A stretch of DNA of 52,923 bases from positions 1 through 52,923 of the forward strand of contig NZ_JACHCN010000023.1 in assembly GCF_014205795.1 (NCBI RefSeq), written 5' to 3'. This stretch comes from Rhodanobacter sp. MP7CTX1. Its GTDB lineage: Bacteria > Pseudomonadota > Gammaproteobacteria > Xanthomonadales > Rhodanobacteraceae. Within the stretch, counting starts at the first letter, position 1, and each line of letters opens with the position of its first letter. The translations under genes and the position numbers were made by a program. Under the pieces are notes generated by a model. It did not search any database. It had not been told where the DNA came from and worked only from the letters and a program-made list of their open reading frames with translations. This document shows positions 35,335-44,075 of the stretch, in pieces.

Positions 35335-35355
35335 GAGGGGCGGGCTTCGCCCCTC
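35335..35355. terminator. Hairpin between sulfotransferase 3 and 2b
   Basis: The stem GAGGGGCG / CGCCCCTC has a five-base loop, 29 bases after the sulfotransferase 3 stop. No T-run follows on the minus strand, so efficiency is uncertain. The copy-1 spacer (33284-33409) lacks it. Confidence 0.45.
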
Positions 35356-35384
35356 TAATTGCCAGTGTAGCAAGCTGGACCCGA

Positions 35385-37217
35385 TCAATCGCCAAGTTCG
35401 GTTGGATAGCCCCAGTGACGAAGTACCGGTTGCAGGATCGGCCACGCCGGCTCGAATTCCTTTCTATAGCGCAGCCAGCGATTCATTCCCTTTTTATTCA
35501 CCGGCACAATCACCTGCGAATAGCTTGGCGTCGCGATATATTCCTTGTTGCGCGCATGTTGGTCGAATTTCAACATGGGCGTGGCGTCCTCCAACTCAAG
35601 GAATTGGGCGATGCGCCGAGTCTGTGGCGGAAAATCCGTCACCAGATCCTCATACCGTGAAACCAGGACGTTGGGCTGAAAGGTCTGCTCATCCTGCAGC
35701 CAATGCTCAACGGCCTGTACATAAGCGGCGGCCAGTCGCGGGATGCTTTCGGCCGCCGCGCCCAGGATGCTGGCGCGGAAATTCTGCATGTAGCAGCTGA
35801 GGATGACATCGCAAGGGTGACGCAACGCGAAGATAAATTTCGCTTCCGGAAACAGGCGGTGGATCATCGGCAGCCACAACATGTTCAGCGGGTTCTTGTC
35901 GACGACTTGCGCGTCCCAGCGTCGCTCGATCGTTTCGCACACCATCTTCAGATAGAGCTTGCGCAGTTCATCGCAATCTCGTTGTTGCAGTACGCTTAAA
36001 TCCTGCAAAATGCGGGGATCGTGCTGACGAAGCTTGTCGGCGAGTCTGTTGAAAAACGGATTCTCATCCATCGACTGCAGGGCCGGATGCGCATCCAGCA
36101 TCTGCTCCAGCAAGGTGGTGCCTGAGCGTGGAAAGCCGACAATGAAAACCGGCGAATTTCGGGCGTCCGGCGCCACAACCTGCGGCCAACGCCGATAGGC
36201 TTCCGGCGATACGCGTGGAACCGCTGCAGGGAGCGCCAATGCGTCGGGTGTGAAGTGGTCCGGCGAGGAAATTTTCAGCTCCTCAACCTGGATCGCATGT
36301 GTCGTGCGCAGCGCCTGCATGGCGAGCTCCTGCTCCCCCGACTTGTCGTATGTCTCGGCAAGCTCGAAAAAGTGGGCTATGTCATTGGCGTGACGCGGCC
36401 CCGACCGTTCAAGCAACGACCGCGCGGTGACCAGGTCACCTTTGCGCAAAGCTAGTTTGGCAAACAGGTGGTCCACCTCCTGTCTTTCGGGCACGCCAAG
36501 CGCATCGCCACGCACGGCAACCGACTGCACCAGCGCATCGGCTTCCGTCAGACGGTTCATTCTTTCGTAGACTCCGGCGAGCATGAACTTTGCCTCGAAA
36601 TTGAAGCCGTCCCGTTGCACCAGGTCTTCAAGCAACACCTGCGCACTGCTGATGTCGGTCAACAGTATCAATAGCTTGGCCAACTCCGATTGCATAGCGT
36701 CGTCGCGCAATGGCAGCCACTGTCGCCACGGCCGGAGCAGATCCTGGGCACCATTGAAATCCTGGCACAGGCAGCAGGCTCGGGCGCCATGCACTCGTGA
36801 GAGCGGTAGCTGCCGGTCAAGATCGAACGCGTCCAGCAACATCTCGCGTGCGCCAAGGTAATCCTTGCGCTCGATCATCATGAGTCCCAGATCGACGCGC
36901 GGCACCGGATTATGCGGATCCAACCGGATTGATGTCTGGTAGTTCTCTTCAGCTTCTTTCCGAAAACCTCCACTGCGCAAGGCCGTTGCAAAGTTCGCCC
37001 AGTACACGCCGTTGTCCGGAAACAGCTCGGTCAGGCGCGCGTACGCTGCAATGGCCTCGCTTACCCGCTGCTGGAGATGCAGGCTTATAGCCAGCATCGA
37101 CATCAAATCTTCATCATTCGGCTGGACCAGCAATTGCTGCCGGCACAGGCTTTCGGCAGCCGTCAGATCGCCCGACTCGATTGCAGCTTTAATATTTTCG
37201 AATTGCATTGTTGTCAT
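35385..37217 (-). CDS. TPR-sulfotransferase 3
   Basis: The 610-residue protein has about ten TPR-like units (residues 5-330) and a C-terminal sulfotransferase with the PAPS loop GFPRSGTTLLEQMLDAHP (about 360-377), VVDKNPLNMLWLP and 'FIFALRHPCDVILSCYMQNF'. The tail contains 'YIATPSYSQVIVPVNKKGMN', typical of this sulfotransferase branch. It is longer than the other three because it has more repeats. Two starts are close, 37217 and 37208; neither has a ribosome site. A terminator ends only five bases before the first ATG, so the gene must be expressed by read-through from the receptor or from a promoter inside the terminator. It has no signal peptide. Confidence 0.88.
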   Translation of the reverse strand: MTTMQFENIKAAIESGDLTAAESLCRQQLLVQPNDEDLMSMLAISLHLQQRVSEAIAAYARLTELFPDNGVYWANFATALRSGGFRKEAEENYQTSIRLDPHNPVPRVDLGLMMIERKDYLGAREMLLDAFDLDRQLPLSRVHGARACCLCQDFNGAQDLLRPWRQWLPLRDDAMQSELAKLLILLTDISSAQVLLEDLVQRDGFNFEAKFMLAGVYERMNRLTEADALVQSVAVRGDALGVPERQEVDHLFAKLALRKGDLVTARSLLERSGPRHANDIAHFFELAETYDKSGEQELAMQALRTTHAIQVEELKISSPDHFTPDALALPAAVPRVSPEAYRRWPQVVAPDARNSPVFIVGFPRSGTTLLEQMLDAHPALQSMDENPFFNRLADKLRQHDPRILQDLSVLQQRDCDELRKLYLKMVCETIERRWDAQVVDKNPLNMLWLPMIHRLFPEAKFIFALRHPCDVILSCYMQNFRASILGAAAESIPRLAAAYVQAVEHWLQDEQTFQPNVLVSRYEDLVTDFPPQTRRIAQFLELEDATPMLKFDQHARNKEYIATPSYSQVIVPVNKKGMNRWLRYRKEFEPAWPILQPVLRHWGYPTELGD

Positions 37218-37222
37218 GCCAT

Positions 37223-37259
37223 AAAAAAACGGGGCCGCGCAATCATCTTGCGCGGCCCC
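37223..37259 (-). terminator. Intrinsic terminator of the - strand receptor, abutting sulfotransferase 3 start
   Basis: A 10-base G/C stem (GGGGCCGCGC / GCGCGGCCCC) has a nine-base loop. Read on the minus strand it is followed by seven T. It lies 26 bases past the stop of the receptor and its last T is five bases from the ATG at 37217. Confidence 0.92.
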
Positions 37260-37284
37260 TCAAGGTTAAACCATCAAACCAAGC

Positions 37285-40200
37285 TTAGAACTTGACCGTA
37301 ACCCGACCGAAGAAGAAGCGGCCAATCAGGTCGAAGTCGCTCGGATCGGTGTTCGCGTTCAACGTGTTGTTCGCGTACAGCAGCGGCGGCTGCTTGTCGA
37401 ACAGGTTGTTGACGCCGAACTCCACGCGCGTATTCAACGGTTCGATGTTGTAGCCCAGCGAAACGTCGTTGTAGACGGTCGCACCGTACTTCAACTCTGC
37501 GCCCCTGATCGTGCATTGGTAGGTTCCGCCAGCCGGGTTCGGCTGACCATCGTAAGAGCAGGTTCCGTACGGGAGCACATCCTGCGTCGGATTTGCCGAA
37601 CCCATCTGGAAGCGACCGATGTAACGCAGGCGCCACGAAGCGTCCCAGTTACCCAGCTGCCAGTTCACGTAGCCCTGACCCTTCCAACGCGGGAACAGGC
37701 AGTTGCCGGAAGCACCCGGGCAGGCCGCGGCCTGTGCGGAGCCAAACGGCATGAAATGCCCGGCGTCGTTGTACGTGGTGTTGGAGGCCGACCCTGGCGC
37801 CGTTTGCTCGTTGAAGTACTTCAGGTAGGTGGCGTTCATGCCCACGCTGAACTTGCCGAACGAGAACTCGGGGAGCTTGTAGTTCAGCGAGAAATCGACG
37901 CCACCCGTGCTGGTGGTACCGAGGTTGCCGGTCGGCTGCAGGGTTTGCGTCGAGAGCTGGCCCTGATTGACGCCGCTGGTTTCGCGCGAAATGAATTTGC
38001 AGAAGGTGGTATCACCAGCTGCGCAGAGATCCAGCTCGCTTTGAACACCGACGACGGTGATGACGTTATTCAGGTACAGATGCCAGAAGTCGATCGTCGA
38101 GGACAGACCTGGGGCCCAGGACGGACTGTAGACCGCACCGAAGTCAAACGTCTTGCCCTTTTCCGGCTTGATCGGGAAGCCCGCAAACTCGGCGCCGGAC
38201 ACAATGCCATTGCCCTGCAGGTTCTGGGTGACCAGCGTGTTGACAAAGCTGCCGTCGGTCTTGACGTTGACGCAAGCCGGGTTGACTGGCGTGCCGGTGT
38301 AGCCGGTGCAGGGATCACTGGAGATCCGGTATGCCGAGGAGGTCGGCGCACCAAAGACTTCCGCCAGGTTCGGGGCGCGGAACACTTCGGCCATCGTGCC
38401 ACGCAGCAGCAGGTCGTCGAACGGCTTGTATTCGATCGCGAATTTCAGGTTGTTGGTGGTGCCGAACAAATTGAACTTCGAGTAACGGTCGCCGATGTCG
38501 ACGTTCAACGACTTGACGAACGGCAGGTCATTGAGGATCGGGAAGAACGCTTCGGCGTAAACTTCCTTGACGTTGTAACCACCCTGCAGGGCGGAGCTGC
38601 ACTGGCTGCCCAAGGTGCAGGTGCCGGTTACCGGGTTGATCTGCAGCAAGCCGTCGACCTTCTGGTCTTCGTATTCCTGACGATAGTCAGCGCCGACCGC
38701 CAGATTGACGGTACCGGCAGGCAAGTCGAACACACCGCCGTTGAAGTCAGCGTGCCAGACCTTCTCCTGCGTCAGGCTCGTAATGAGACCCGGCGAGGCG
38801 GCCGCCTGCAGCGAGGCGATCGACTGCGGGGTGTTGATGTTGAACGGGTTGAACGGAATGCAGCCGGCGATGATGTTGGCCTTCTGGGCACCCACAGCTG
38901 GAGTGCCGCAAACGACCGTTCCACCGTTGTTGAACGACGGACCAGCAGCCTGATTCAGGATATTCAGATTCACCAGGCCGGTGGTCGTTTCGGTCGTGGT
39001 GGTATGGCCGTAATCCAAGCCCACATCCCACTGCCAGGTCTGGTTGCCAATCGGGAAGTCACCCTTGAAGCCGGTGTGAACCTGCCCGGTGGTGAGGCCG
39101 AAGAACTGCTCGCGCAGGCCCAGTGAGGTCAGACGCACGCCGAACGCGCTCTGGCCATTCTGGTAGTTCACACCGAACGGGTTGTAGTAGTTGTTCTGCG
39201 AGATCTGGAAACCGCCGAGGGTCGTCAGAGGATCCGGGGCCAAAGCTGCGTTGGACGAGGTCTTGTCGACATACAGGTCCAGATACGCGCTGACATGGTC
39301 GGTCAGGTTGTAGGTGCCCATGAGGAACGCATTGGTGCGCTCCTGCGGCGTCAGAATCAGGTTGACCGTGGCGAAGTTGTATTTGTCGCTGTTCGGACCA
39401 TTGTTCTGGAAGCAATGGTAGGAAGCGGGGGAGAGCGTATCGGTTGTACCCGCGTTGTGCGCGACATAGCCGCTTGTGCAGCCCGGGAAGGCAGCGGCAA
39501 AGTTGCTGCCCTTCAACTGGACATGTCCGTTCGGCGCCGAGCTGGAACCGCCAACGTTCGCGGTGGGCGGCTGCGGTGCGGACGGACCGGTTCCGTTCGT
39601 GCCGTAGATCGACACGGAGTTCCGGGAGAACTTGCGATTGCCCGCCTCGATACCGTCGGTCTTGTTGTAGTCCACGCCGCCCATGATGCTGCCCTTATCG
39701 GACGTCTGGCCAAACGTGAAGCTGTAACCCTGCTGCTCGCCGTCGTTATGATCGGACTGACCAAAGTTCGTCGAGAACTCGGCGCCCTGATAATCCTTGC
39801 GCAGGATGAAGTTGACCACGCCGCCGACCGCGTCGGAACCGTAGACCGAGGACGCGCCGGTGGTCAGCACATCGATATGATCGATCATCGAAGCCGGGAT
39901 CGAGTTCGGATCGGTGTTGTTGACGCGATGACCGTCGACCAGGATCAAGGTGCGGTTCGGGCCCAGGCCGCGCAGACCAATGCTGCTGGCGCCGGTACCG
40001 CCGGAGTTGTTGACCTGCGGGTTGGTGTTGCCGCCGGTGACGGCTGGCAGATCCTGCACCAGGTCACCCAGGGTCAGCTTGCCGCTGGCCTGGATGGCGG
40101 CGCGATCGATGGTGACGACCGGGCTGGCCGTTTCCAGATCCACGCGGCGAATGTGCGAACCGGTAACCACAACCGTCTGCAAGGTCGACGCTTTTTGCGG

Positions 40201-40341
40201 AGCAGAAGGGTTGGTATTGCCCTGCGGCTGTGCGGACTGATCCTGAGCGAATGCGGTGCTCGAGGCACCCACCGCGATGACAGCACCCAGCGAAAGCGCC
40301 AGCTGAACTGCCGATGAAAGTTTTTTGACCCCAAGTTTCAT
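37285..40341 (-). CDS. TonB-dependent outer-membrane receptor
   Basis: The 1018-residue receptor has a signal peptide to about residue 32 (SSTAFA), a Gln/Pro/Asn-rich spacer, a TonB-box-like 'LQTVVVTGSHI', a plug with 'GLRGLGPNRTLILVDGHRVN', 'IDHIDVLTTGASSVYGSDAV' and 'GVVNFILRKDY', and a large barrel ending in Phe (FFGRVTVKF). The plug style is like that of the other receptor here, and both are from the same broad family of Xanthomonadales receptors. CGGAGGG lies before the ATG. It is immediately upstream, on the same strand, of the sulfotransferase 3 gene. The imported substrate is unknown. Confidence 0.93.
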   Translation of the reverse strand: MKLGVKKLSSAVQLALSLGAVIAVGASSTAFAQDQSAQPQGNTNPSAPQKASTLQTVVVTGSHIRRVDLETASPVVTIDRAAIQASGKLTLGDLVQDLPAVTGGNTNPQVNNSGGTGASSIGLRGLGPNRTLILVDGHRVNNTDPNSIPASMIDHIDVLTTGASSVYGSDAVGGVVNFILRKDYQGAEFSTNFGQSDHNDGEQQGYSFTFGQTSDKGSIMGGVDYNKTDGIEAGNRKFSRNSVSIYGTNGTGPSAPQPPTANVGGSSSAPNGHVQLKGSNFAAAFPGCTSGYVAHNAGTTDTLSPASYHCFQNNGPNSDKYNFATVNLILTPQERTNAFLMGTYNLTDHVSAYLDLYVDKTSSNAALAPDPLTTLGGFQISQNNYYNPFGVNYQNGQSAFGVRLTSLGLREQFFGLTTGQVHTGFKGDFPIGNQTWQWDVGLDYGHTTTTETTTGLVNLNILNQAAGPSFNNGGTVVCGTPAVGAQKANIIAGCIPFNPFNINTPQSIASLQAAASPGLITSLTQEKVWHADFNGGVFDLPAGTVNLAVGADYRQEYEDQKVDGLLQINPVTGTCTLGSQCSSALQGGYNVKEVYAEAFFPILNDLPFVKSLNVDIGDRYSKFNLFGTTNNLKFAIEYKPFDDLLLRGTMAEVFRAPNLAEVFGAPTSSAYRISSDPCTGYTGTPVNPACVNVKTDGSFVNTLVTQNLQGNGIVSGAEFAGFPIKPEKGKTFDFGAVYSPSWAPGLSSTIDFWHLYLNNVITVVGVQSELDLCAAGDTTFCKFISRETSGVNQGQLSTQTLQPTGNLGTTSTGGVDFSLNYKLPEFSFGKFSVGMNATYLKYFNEQTAPGSASNTTYNDAGHFMPFGSAQAAACPGASGNCLFPRWKGQGYVNWQLGNWDASWRLRYIGRFQMGSANPTQDVLPYGTCSYDGQPNPAGGTYQCTIRGAELKYGATVYNDVSLGYNIEPLNTRVEFGVNNLFDKQPPLLYANNTLNANTDPSDFDLIGRFFFGRVTVKF

Positions 40342-40754
40342 GAAAACACCCTCCGATTAATTATCATCAATGGGTCAGAAAAAACGTTCTGCCCAAAAGC
40401 CCACACTTGGCCCGACCTTACCCAGACCGATCAACTTACAGACCCCAGATCTGCTGATCCGGGTCGATACTAACAGGCAAATAACGCTACGTGAACACGT
40501 TACACACTTGCGCTGGTCAGCAAGCGGCGGCTCGAGGTTGCGTTCTGACACCATGTCTGGTGCGACTTTCGCGTCATGCCAATGATTTACACGGCTCTTT
40601 ATCACGCCTCCTTTACACATTGTCAACAATTTTTGTACGAAAAGAAGTTGCGTATGGCGGGGGTTCAGGTCGTCCGTTGGTCCATACGGAAGCGCATGCG
40701 GGCGCCTTGCGGCGCACCCCTCAATCGAGCCAGCGTGATGCCAGCACGGGCGGG
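40342..40754. other. Upstream region of the - strand receptor
   Basis: About 410 bases hold the receptor promoter and the end of the amn transcript. A small palindrome ACGTGAACACGT (40489-40500) about 150 bases upstream of the receptor start could bind a regulator. The segment near 40619-40645 is A/T-rich. No gene with support was seen. Confidence 0.5.
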
Positions 40755-41546
40755 TTACTCGGTTTCCGGGCCCTGCTCGAAGCGCAGGTGTTTCACGCTG
40801 CGGCCATTGCGGCGCACCAGCTTCAACGCCTCGATACCGATCTTGATATGCGCCTCGACGAACCTGGACGTGACGCTGCCGTCGCTCGCTTCGGTCTTCA
40901 CCCCTTCCGGAATCATCGGCTGGTCGGACACCAGCAATAACGCACCGCAGGGGATCCGATTGGCAAAGCCGGCGGCAAAGATGGTGGCGGTTTCCATGTC
41001 CACTGCCATACACCGGGTGCGGCGCAGATAGTCCTTGAACGTATCGTCGTGCTCCCACACGCGCCGATTGGTGGTGTAGACGGTGCCGGTCCAATAATCG
41101 TGACCCAGGTCACGAATCATGGTGGACACCGCACGCTGCAGCTGGAACGCCGGCAACGCCGGCACCTCCGGCAGCAGGTAGTCGTTGCTGGTGCCTTCGC
41201 CGCGGATCGCTGCGATCGGCAGGATCAAGTCGCCAAGCTGATTCTTCTTCTTGACGCCGCCGCATTTGCCCAGAAACAGCACGGCCTCCGGCGCGATCGC
41301 GCTCAGCAGATCCATCACGGTGGCTGCGTTGGGGCTGCCCATGCCGAAGTTGATCAGGGTGATGCCGTCGGCGGTGGCGTTCGGCATCGGTCGGTCGCGG
41401 CCCTGCACGTCGACCCCATGCCACTGCGCGAATAACTCTACGTAATGACCGAAGTTGGTCAGAAGAATGTATTTGCCAAACTGCTCCAGCGCGGTGCCCG
41501 TATAGCGCGGCAGCCAATTGGAGACGATCTCCTGCTTGTTTTTCAT
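40755..41546 (-). CDS. amn: AMP nucleosidase, short form
   Basis: The enzyme cleaves AMP to adenine and ribose 5-phosphate. The 263-residue product covers the nucleoside phosphorylase-type catalytic domain: 'ITLINFGMGSPNAATVMDLL', 'LFLGKCGGVKKKNQLGDLIL', and the ribose-binding 'AVDMETATIFAAGFANRIP' with 'LLVSDQPMIPEGVKTE'. It lacks the N-terminal regulatory domain of the long E. coli Amn (484 residues), which responds to phosphate and ATP, so control may differ. It has no signal peptide. The gene is divergent from the DegV gene. Confidence 0.88.
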   Translation of the reverse strand: MKNKQEIVSNWLPRYTGTALEQFGKYILLTNFGHYVELFAQWHGVDVQGRDRPMPNATADGITLINFGMGSPNAATVMDLLSAIAPEAVLFLGKCGGVKKKNQLGDLILPIAAIRGEGTSNDYLLPEVPALPAFQLQRAVSTMIRDLGHDYWTGTVYTTNRRVWEHDDTFKDYLRRTRCMAVDMETATIFAAGFANRIPCGALLLVSDQPMIPEGVKTEASDGSVTSRFVEAHIKIGIEALKLVRRNGRSVKHLRFEQGPETE

Positions 41547-41745
41547 TGCGTATTTCCGAATCGCGTTACCGGCGACGCCACGCCAGCGAGATGTCCGTTA
41601 TGTCGCCCCATCTTATGCGTCGACCCACCACTGCCGCCAGTTTTGCGAACGGGGCCAAACTCGCCTCCGCGCTACTTGCAAACGCCGCCACCATCGAGCT
41701 GCATGATGATATGTTTGAATTGCCATTCATGAGGGGGAAGACGCG

Positions 41746-42690
41746 ATGCGGATGGGCTTGGCTATCGATGCAGCTTGCGATCTGTCGCAGGCATTCCTGC
41801 AGCAGCACAACATAGCGGTGATGCCGATCACCGTGCGCGTGGACAGCGAAGTCTTCATGGACGACCGCGAGCCGGCCGAGATCCAGCGCTTCATCGACCG
41901 CAGGCTGGGTAGCCGCAGCCATTCGGCGGAAACCGAACCGTGCCCGGTGGAAGAGGTGCAGGATCTTTTTCTTGGGCGGCTGGTACTGGAGCAGGACTGT
42001 GTGTTCTGCCTGACCATCACCGCCACGCGCAGCCCGATCAACGAACACGTCAACCGCGCCAGCTTTGCGATCCTCAAGAACTACCGCAAGGTGCGCGAAG
42101 AGGCGGGTGTGGCTGGTCCCTTCATGATGCGGGTGGTCGACACGCGCAATATTTTTGCCGGCGCGGCGCCAGCGATCTTCGAGGCGACCCGGCTGATCCA
42201 GGCGAACGAGACACCGGCCGCCATCCGCGAGCGGCTCACCTACATCGCCAACAACAGCTATGGCTACATGCTGCCGCGTGATCTTTACTATCTGCGCGCC
42301 CGCGCCAAGAAAAAGAACGATCGCAGCGTGAGCCTGTTCAGTGCCGTGCTCGGCTCGGCGCTGGATATCAAACCGCTGTTGCGCTGCTACCAGGGTGAGA
42401 CCGGTCCGGTCGGGAAAGTCCGTGGCTTTGACCACGGCGCGGAGACACTGTTCGGTTACGCCGCGCAACGGGTCCGCGCAGGCCTGCTGGTGCCCATGAT
42501 GTGCGTCAGCTATGGCGGCGACCTGGCGGTACTGTCAGGCCTGCCTGGCTACGCCGGCCTGCGTGCGGCCTGTGACGAATGCGGCGTCGAGCTGATGGAA
42601 GCGCCCATGAGCATTACCGGCATGGTCAACGTGGGCGAAGGCGCCGTGACCTTGGGTTTCGCCGCCGAGGAACACGTCGCCGAGTTTTGA
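41746..42690 (+). CDS. DegV-family fatty-acid-binding protein
   Basis: The 314-residue product has the DegV layout: an N-terminal lobe beginning 'GLAIDAACDLSQAFLQQHNI' then 'VMPITVRVDSEVFMDD', a 'CLTITATRSP' segment matching the conserved lipid head-group region, and a C-terminal 'SALDIKPLLRCYQGETGPVG' typical of the family. DegV (FakB-like) proteins bind a fatty acid for phosphorylation by a FakA kinase; no kinase gene is adjacent. A GGGGG run lies before the ATG at 41746; ATG 41752 is an alternative. Confidence 0.82.
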   Translation: MRMGLAIDAACDLSQAFLQQHNIAVMPITVRVDSEVFMDDREPAEIQRFIDRRLGSRSHSAETEPCPVEEVQDLFLGRLVLEQDCVFCLTITATRSPINEHVNRASFAILKNYRKVREEAGVAGPFMMRVVDTRNIFAGAAPAIFEATRLIQANETPAAIRERLTYIANNSYGYMLPRDLYYLRARAKKKNDRSVSLFSAVLGSALDIKPLLRCYQGETGPVGKVRGFDHGAETLFGYAAQRVRAGLLVPMMCVSYGGDLAVLSGLPGYAGLRAACDECGVELMEAPMSITGMVNVGEGAVTLGFAAEEHVAEF

Positions 42691-42854
42691 TGGGATGCGC
42701 ATGCGTTCGTGACCCGGGCGGCGGAGCATTCTGCAGCCCGGCCCGCAGCCACATCATCACAGGATGGATCGCCCATCCCACTACTTATATAGGTGCCGGA
42801 TCGATGGCGTCTGCTGAGCGCGGCAGAGGGACGCGCTGAACCGTCCTGACGCCC

Positions 42855-43637
42855 TCAGTAACCGTAATTCAGAAACCCGCCATCCACCGCCAGCACCTGG
42901 CCAGTGATGTAGCTGGCCGCAGGTAGGCACAGGAACGCAATCGCGGCTGCGACTTCCTCCGGCTCACCGATCCGTCTCAGCGGCGTGTGATCGAGCACTT
43001 CGTCCAGATATTCGGGATCCGCCAGCGCCGGCTCCGAGCGCTGGGTGCGGATGTACCAGGGCGCCACTGCGTTGACGCGAATCCCGTCCACCGCCCATTC
43101 GGCCGCCAGATTGCGCGTGAGCTGGTGCAGCGCCGCCTTGCTCATGCCATACGGCGAGCCGGTGCGCACATGGGTGATACCCGACACCGAACCGACGTTC
43201 ACGATCGCCGCGTTCGCATGCTGCACCAGCTGCGGGTGCGCCAGACGACACATCTCGAACGCCGAAAACAGGTTCTGCTCGAACACCAGGCGATATTCGT
43301 CTTCGCGATAGTCGAGCGTGGCCTTCGGCTGGTTGCCGCCGGCATTGTTGATCAGCAGCGACACCGGCGCCCCCAGGTCGGCGATCCAGTCGAACACTGC
43401 CAGACGCTCTTCGGCCTCGGTCAGGTCCGCACCGAACGCCAGGACCTCGATGCCGGCAAAGTCGTCGGTCAGCTCCACCCGGATCTGTTCGAGGTAGTCC
43501 TCGTCGCGCGCTACCAGCAGCAGGTCGGCCCCGAGGCCGGCCAGTTCGCGTGCGACCGCATACCCGATGCCCTTGCTGGCACCGGTGATCAGGGCGGTAT
43601 GACCTTCAAGTTGCCAGGCATCGGTGCGTGTGTTCAT
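42855..43637 (-). CDS. SDR-family oxidoreductase (tropinone reductase-like)
   Basis: The 260-residue SDR has TGASKGIG (about 19-26), NNAGGNQP, the catalytic Ser in VGSVSGIT, YGMSKAAL (Tyr-x3-Lys) and the end motif 'YITGQVLAVDGGFLNYGY', which is typical of classical SDRs that reduce ketones with NADPH. The Arg-Asp after strand two (VARDED) suggests NADP(H). The substrate is not known. It differs from the other SDR (22881-23666) in the C-terminal part. It is divergent from the small lipoprotein gene. Confidence 0.87.
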   Translation of the reverse strand: MNTRTDAWQLEGHTALITGASKGIGYAVARELAGLGADLLLVARDEDYLEQIRVELTDDFAGIEVLAFGADLTEAEERLAVFDWIADLGAPVSLLINNAGGNQPKATLDYREDEYRLVFEQNLFSAFEMCRLAHPQLVQHANAAIVNVGSVSGITHVRTGSPYGMSKAALHQLTRNLAAEWAVDGIRVNAVAPWYIRTQRSEPALADPEYLDEVLDHTPLRRIGEPEEVAAAIAFLCLPAASYITGQVLAVDGGFLNYGY

Positions 43638-43756
43638 CGGCGCAGCTTAAAACGTCCGTTCCGGCACGCATAGCTCGAACGACGGACAGCCTACGGTTCT
43701 TGCCTGTGCAGATGTCTGGCAGGACACTCGACACTTCAACACGCGGGAGAACCACC

Positions 43757-43966
43757 ATGAAACCGTTGCCGATCCTGCTCTGCGTCCTTGCCCTCACTGC
43801 CTGCTCCGGCAAACCGCCGCAGCCCCGAGCCGAACCGGCCCAGGTCGCCACTCCGTTCGACGCACTGAAGGCAGACGAGCAACGCGCCAGGGACGTGCAG
43901 AAAGTCGTCGACAAACAAGCCGAGGAACAGCGCAAGCAGATCGATGCGCAGCAGGCACAACAATAA
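43757..43966 (+). CDS. Small lipoprotein
   Basis: The 69-residue product has a lipoprotein signal (LALTAC, Cys at residue 16), then a charged, Gln/Lys/Glu-rich helical tail likely to be disordered or coiled coil. GGGAG lies eight bases before the ATG. A longer in-frame reading from 43628 adds an unlikely leader. I do not recognise a family. A large palindrome directly follows. Confidence 0.6.
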   Translation: MKPLPILLCVLALTACSGKPPQPRAEPAQVATPFDALKADEQRARDVQKVVDKQAEEQRKQIDAQQAQQ

Positions 43967-43996
43967 GTCGCGTAGGTTGGGTGAGCGCAGCGCCCC

Positions 43997-44074
43997 GTAG
44001 GTTGGGGTGAGCGCAGCGATGCCCAACATGGCGCCAAGGGGACGTTGGGCATCGCTGCGCTCACCCCAACCTAC
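43997..44074. repeat. 31-base inverted repeat between convergent genes
   Basis: Perfect arms start GTAGGTTGGGGTGAGCGCAG and continue for 11 more bases; they are separated by 16 bases. A partial extra copy of the arm (GTAGGTTGGGTGAGCGCAGC) precedes it at 43973-43993. It lies between the lipoprotein and sppA, ending at the sppA stop, and could stop transcription from both. The 'GTAGGTTGGGGTGAGCGCAG' unit is a recurrent intergenic palindrome in proteobacteria as I recall. Confidence 0.85.
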
Positions 44075-44075
44075 T

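Noticed and set aside
37516..39126. 536-codon frame on the + strand opposite the receptor
   Set aside because: It is antisense to a complete TonB receptor with signal peptide and plug motifs; no protein family was recognised.
40576..41031. 151-codon + strand frame upstream of and opposite amn
   Set aside because: It overlaps the end of amn on the other strand and has no domain or ribosome site.
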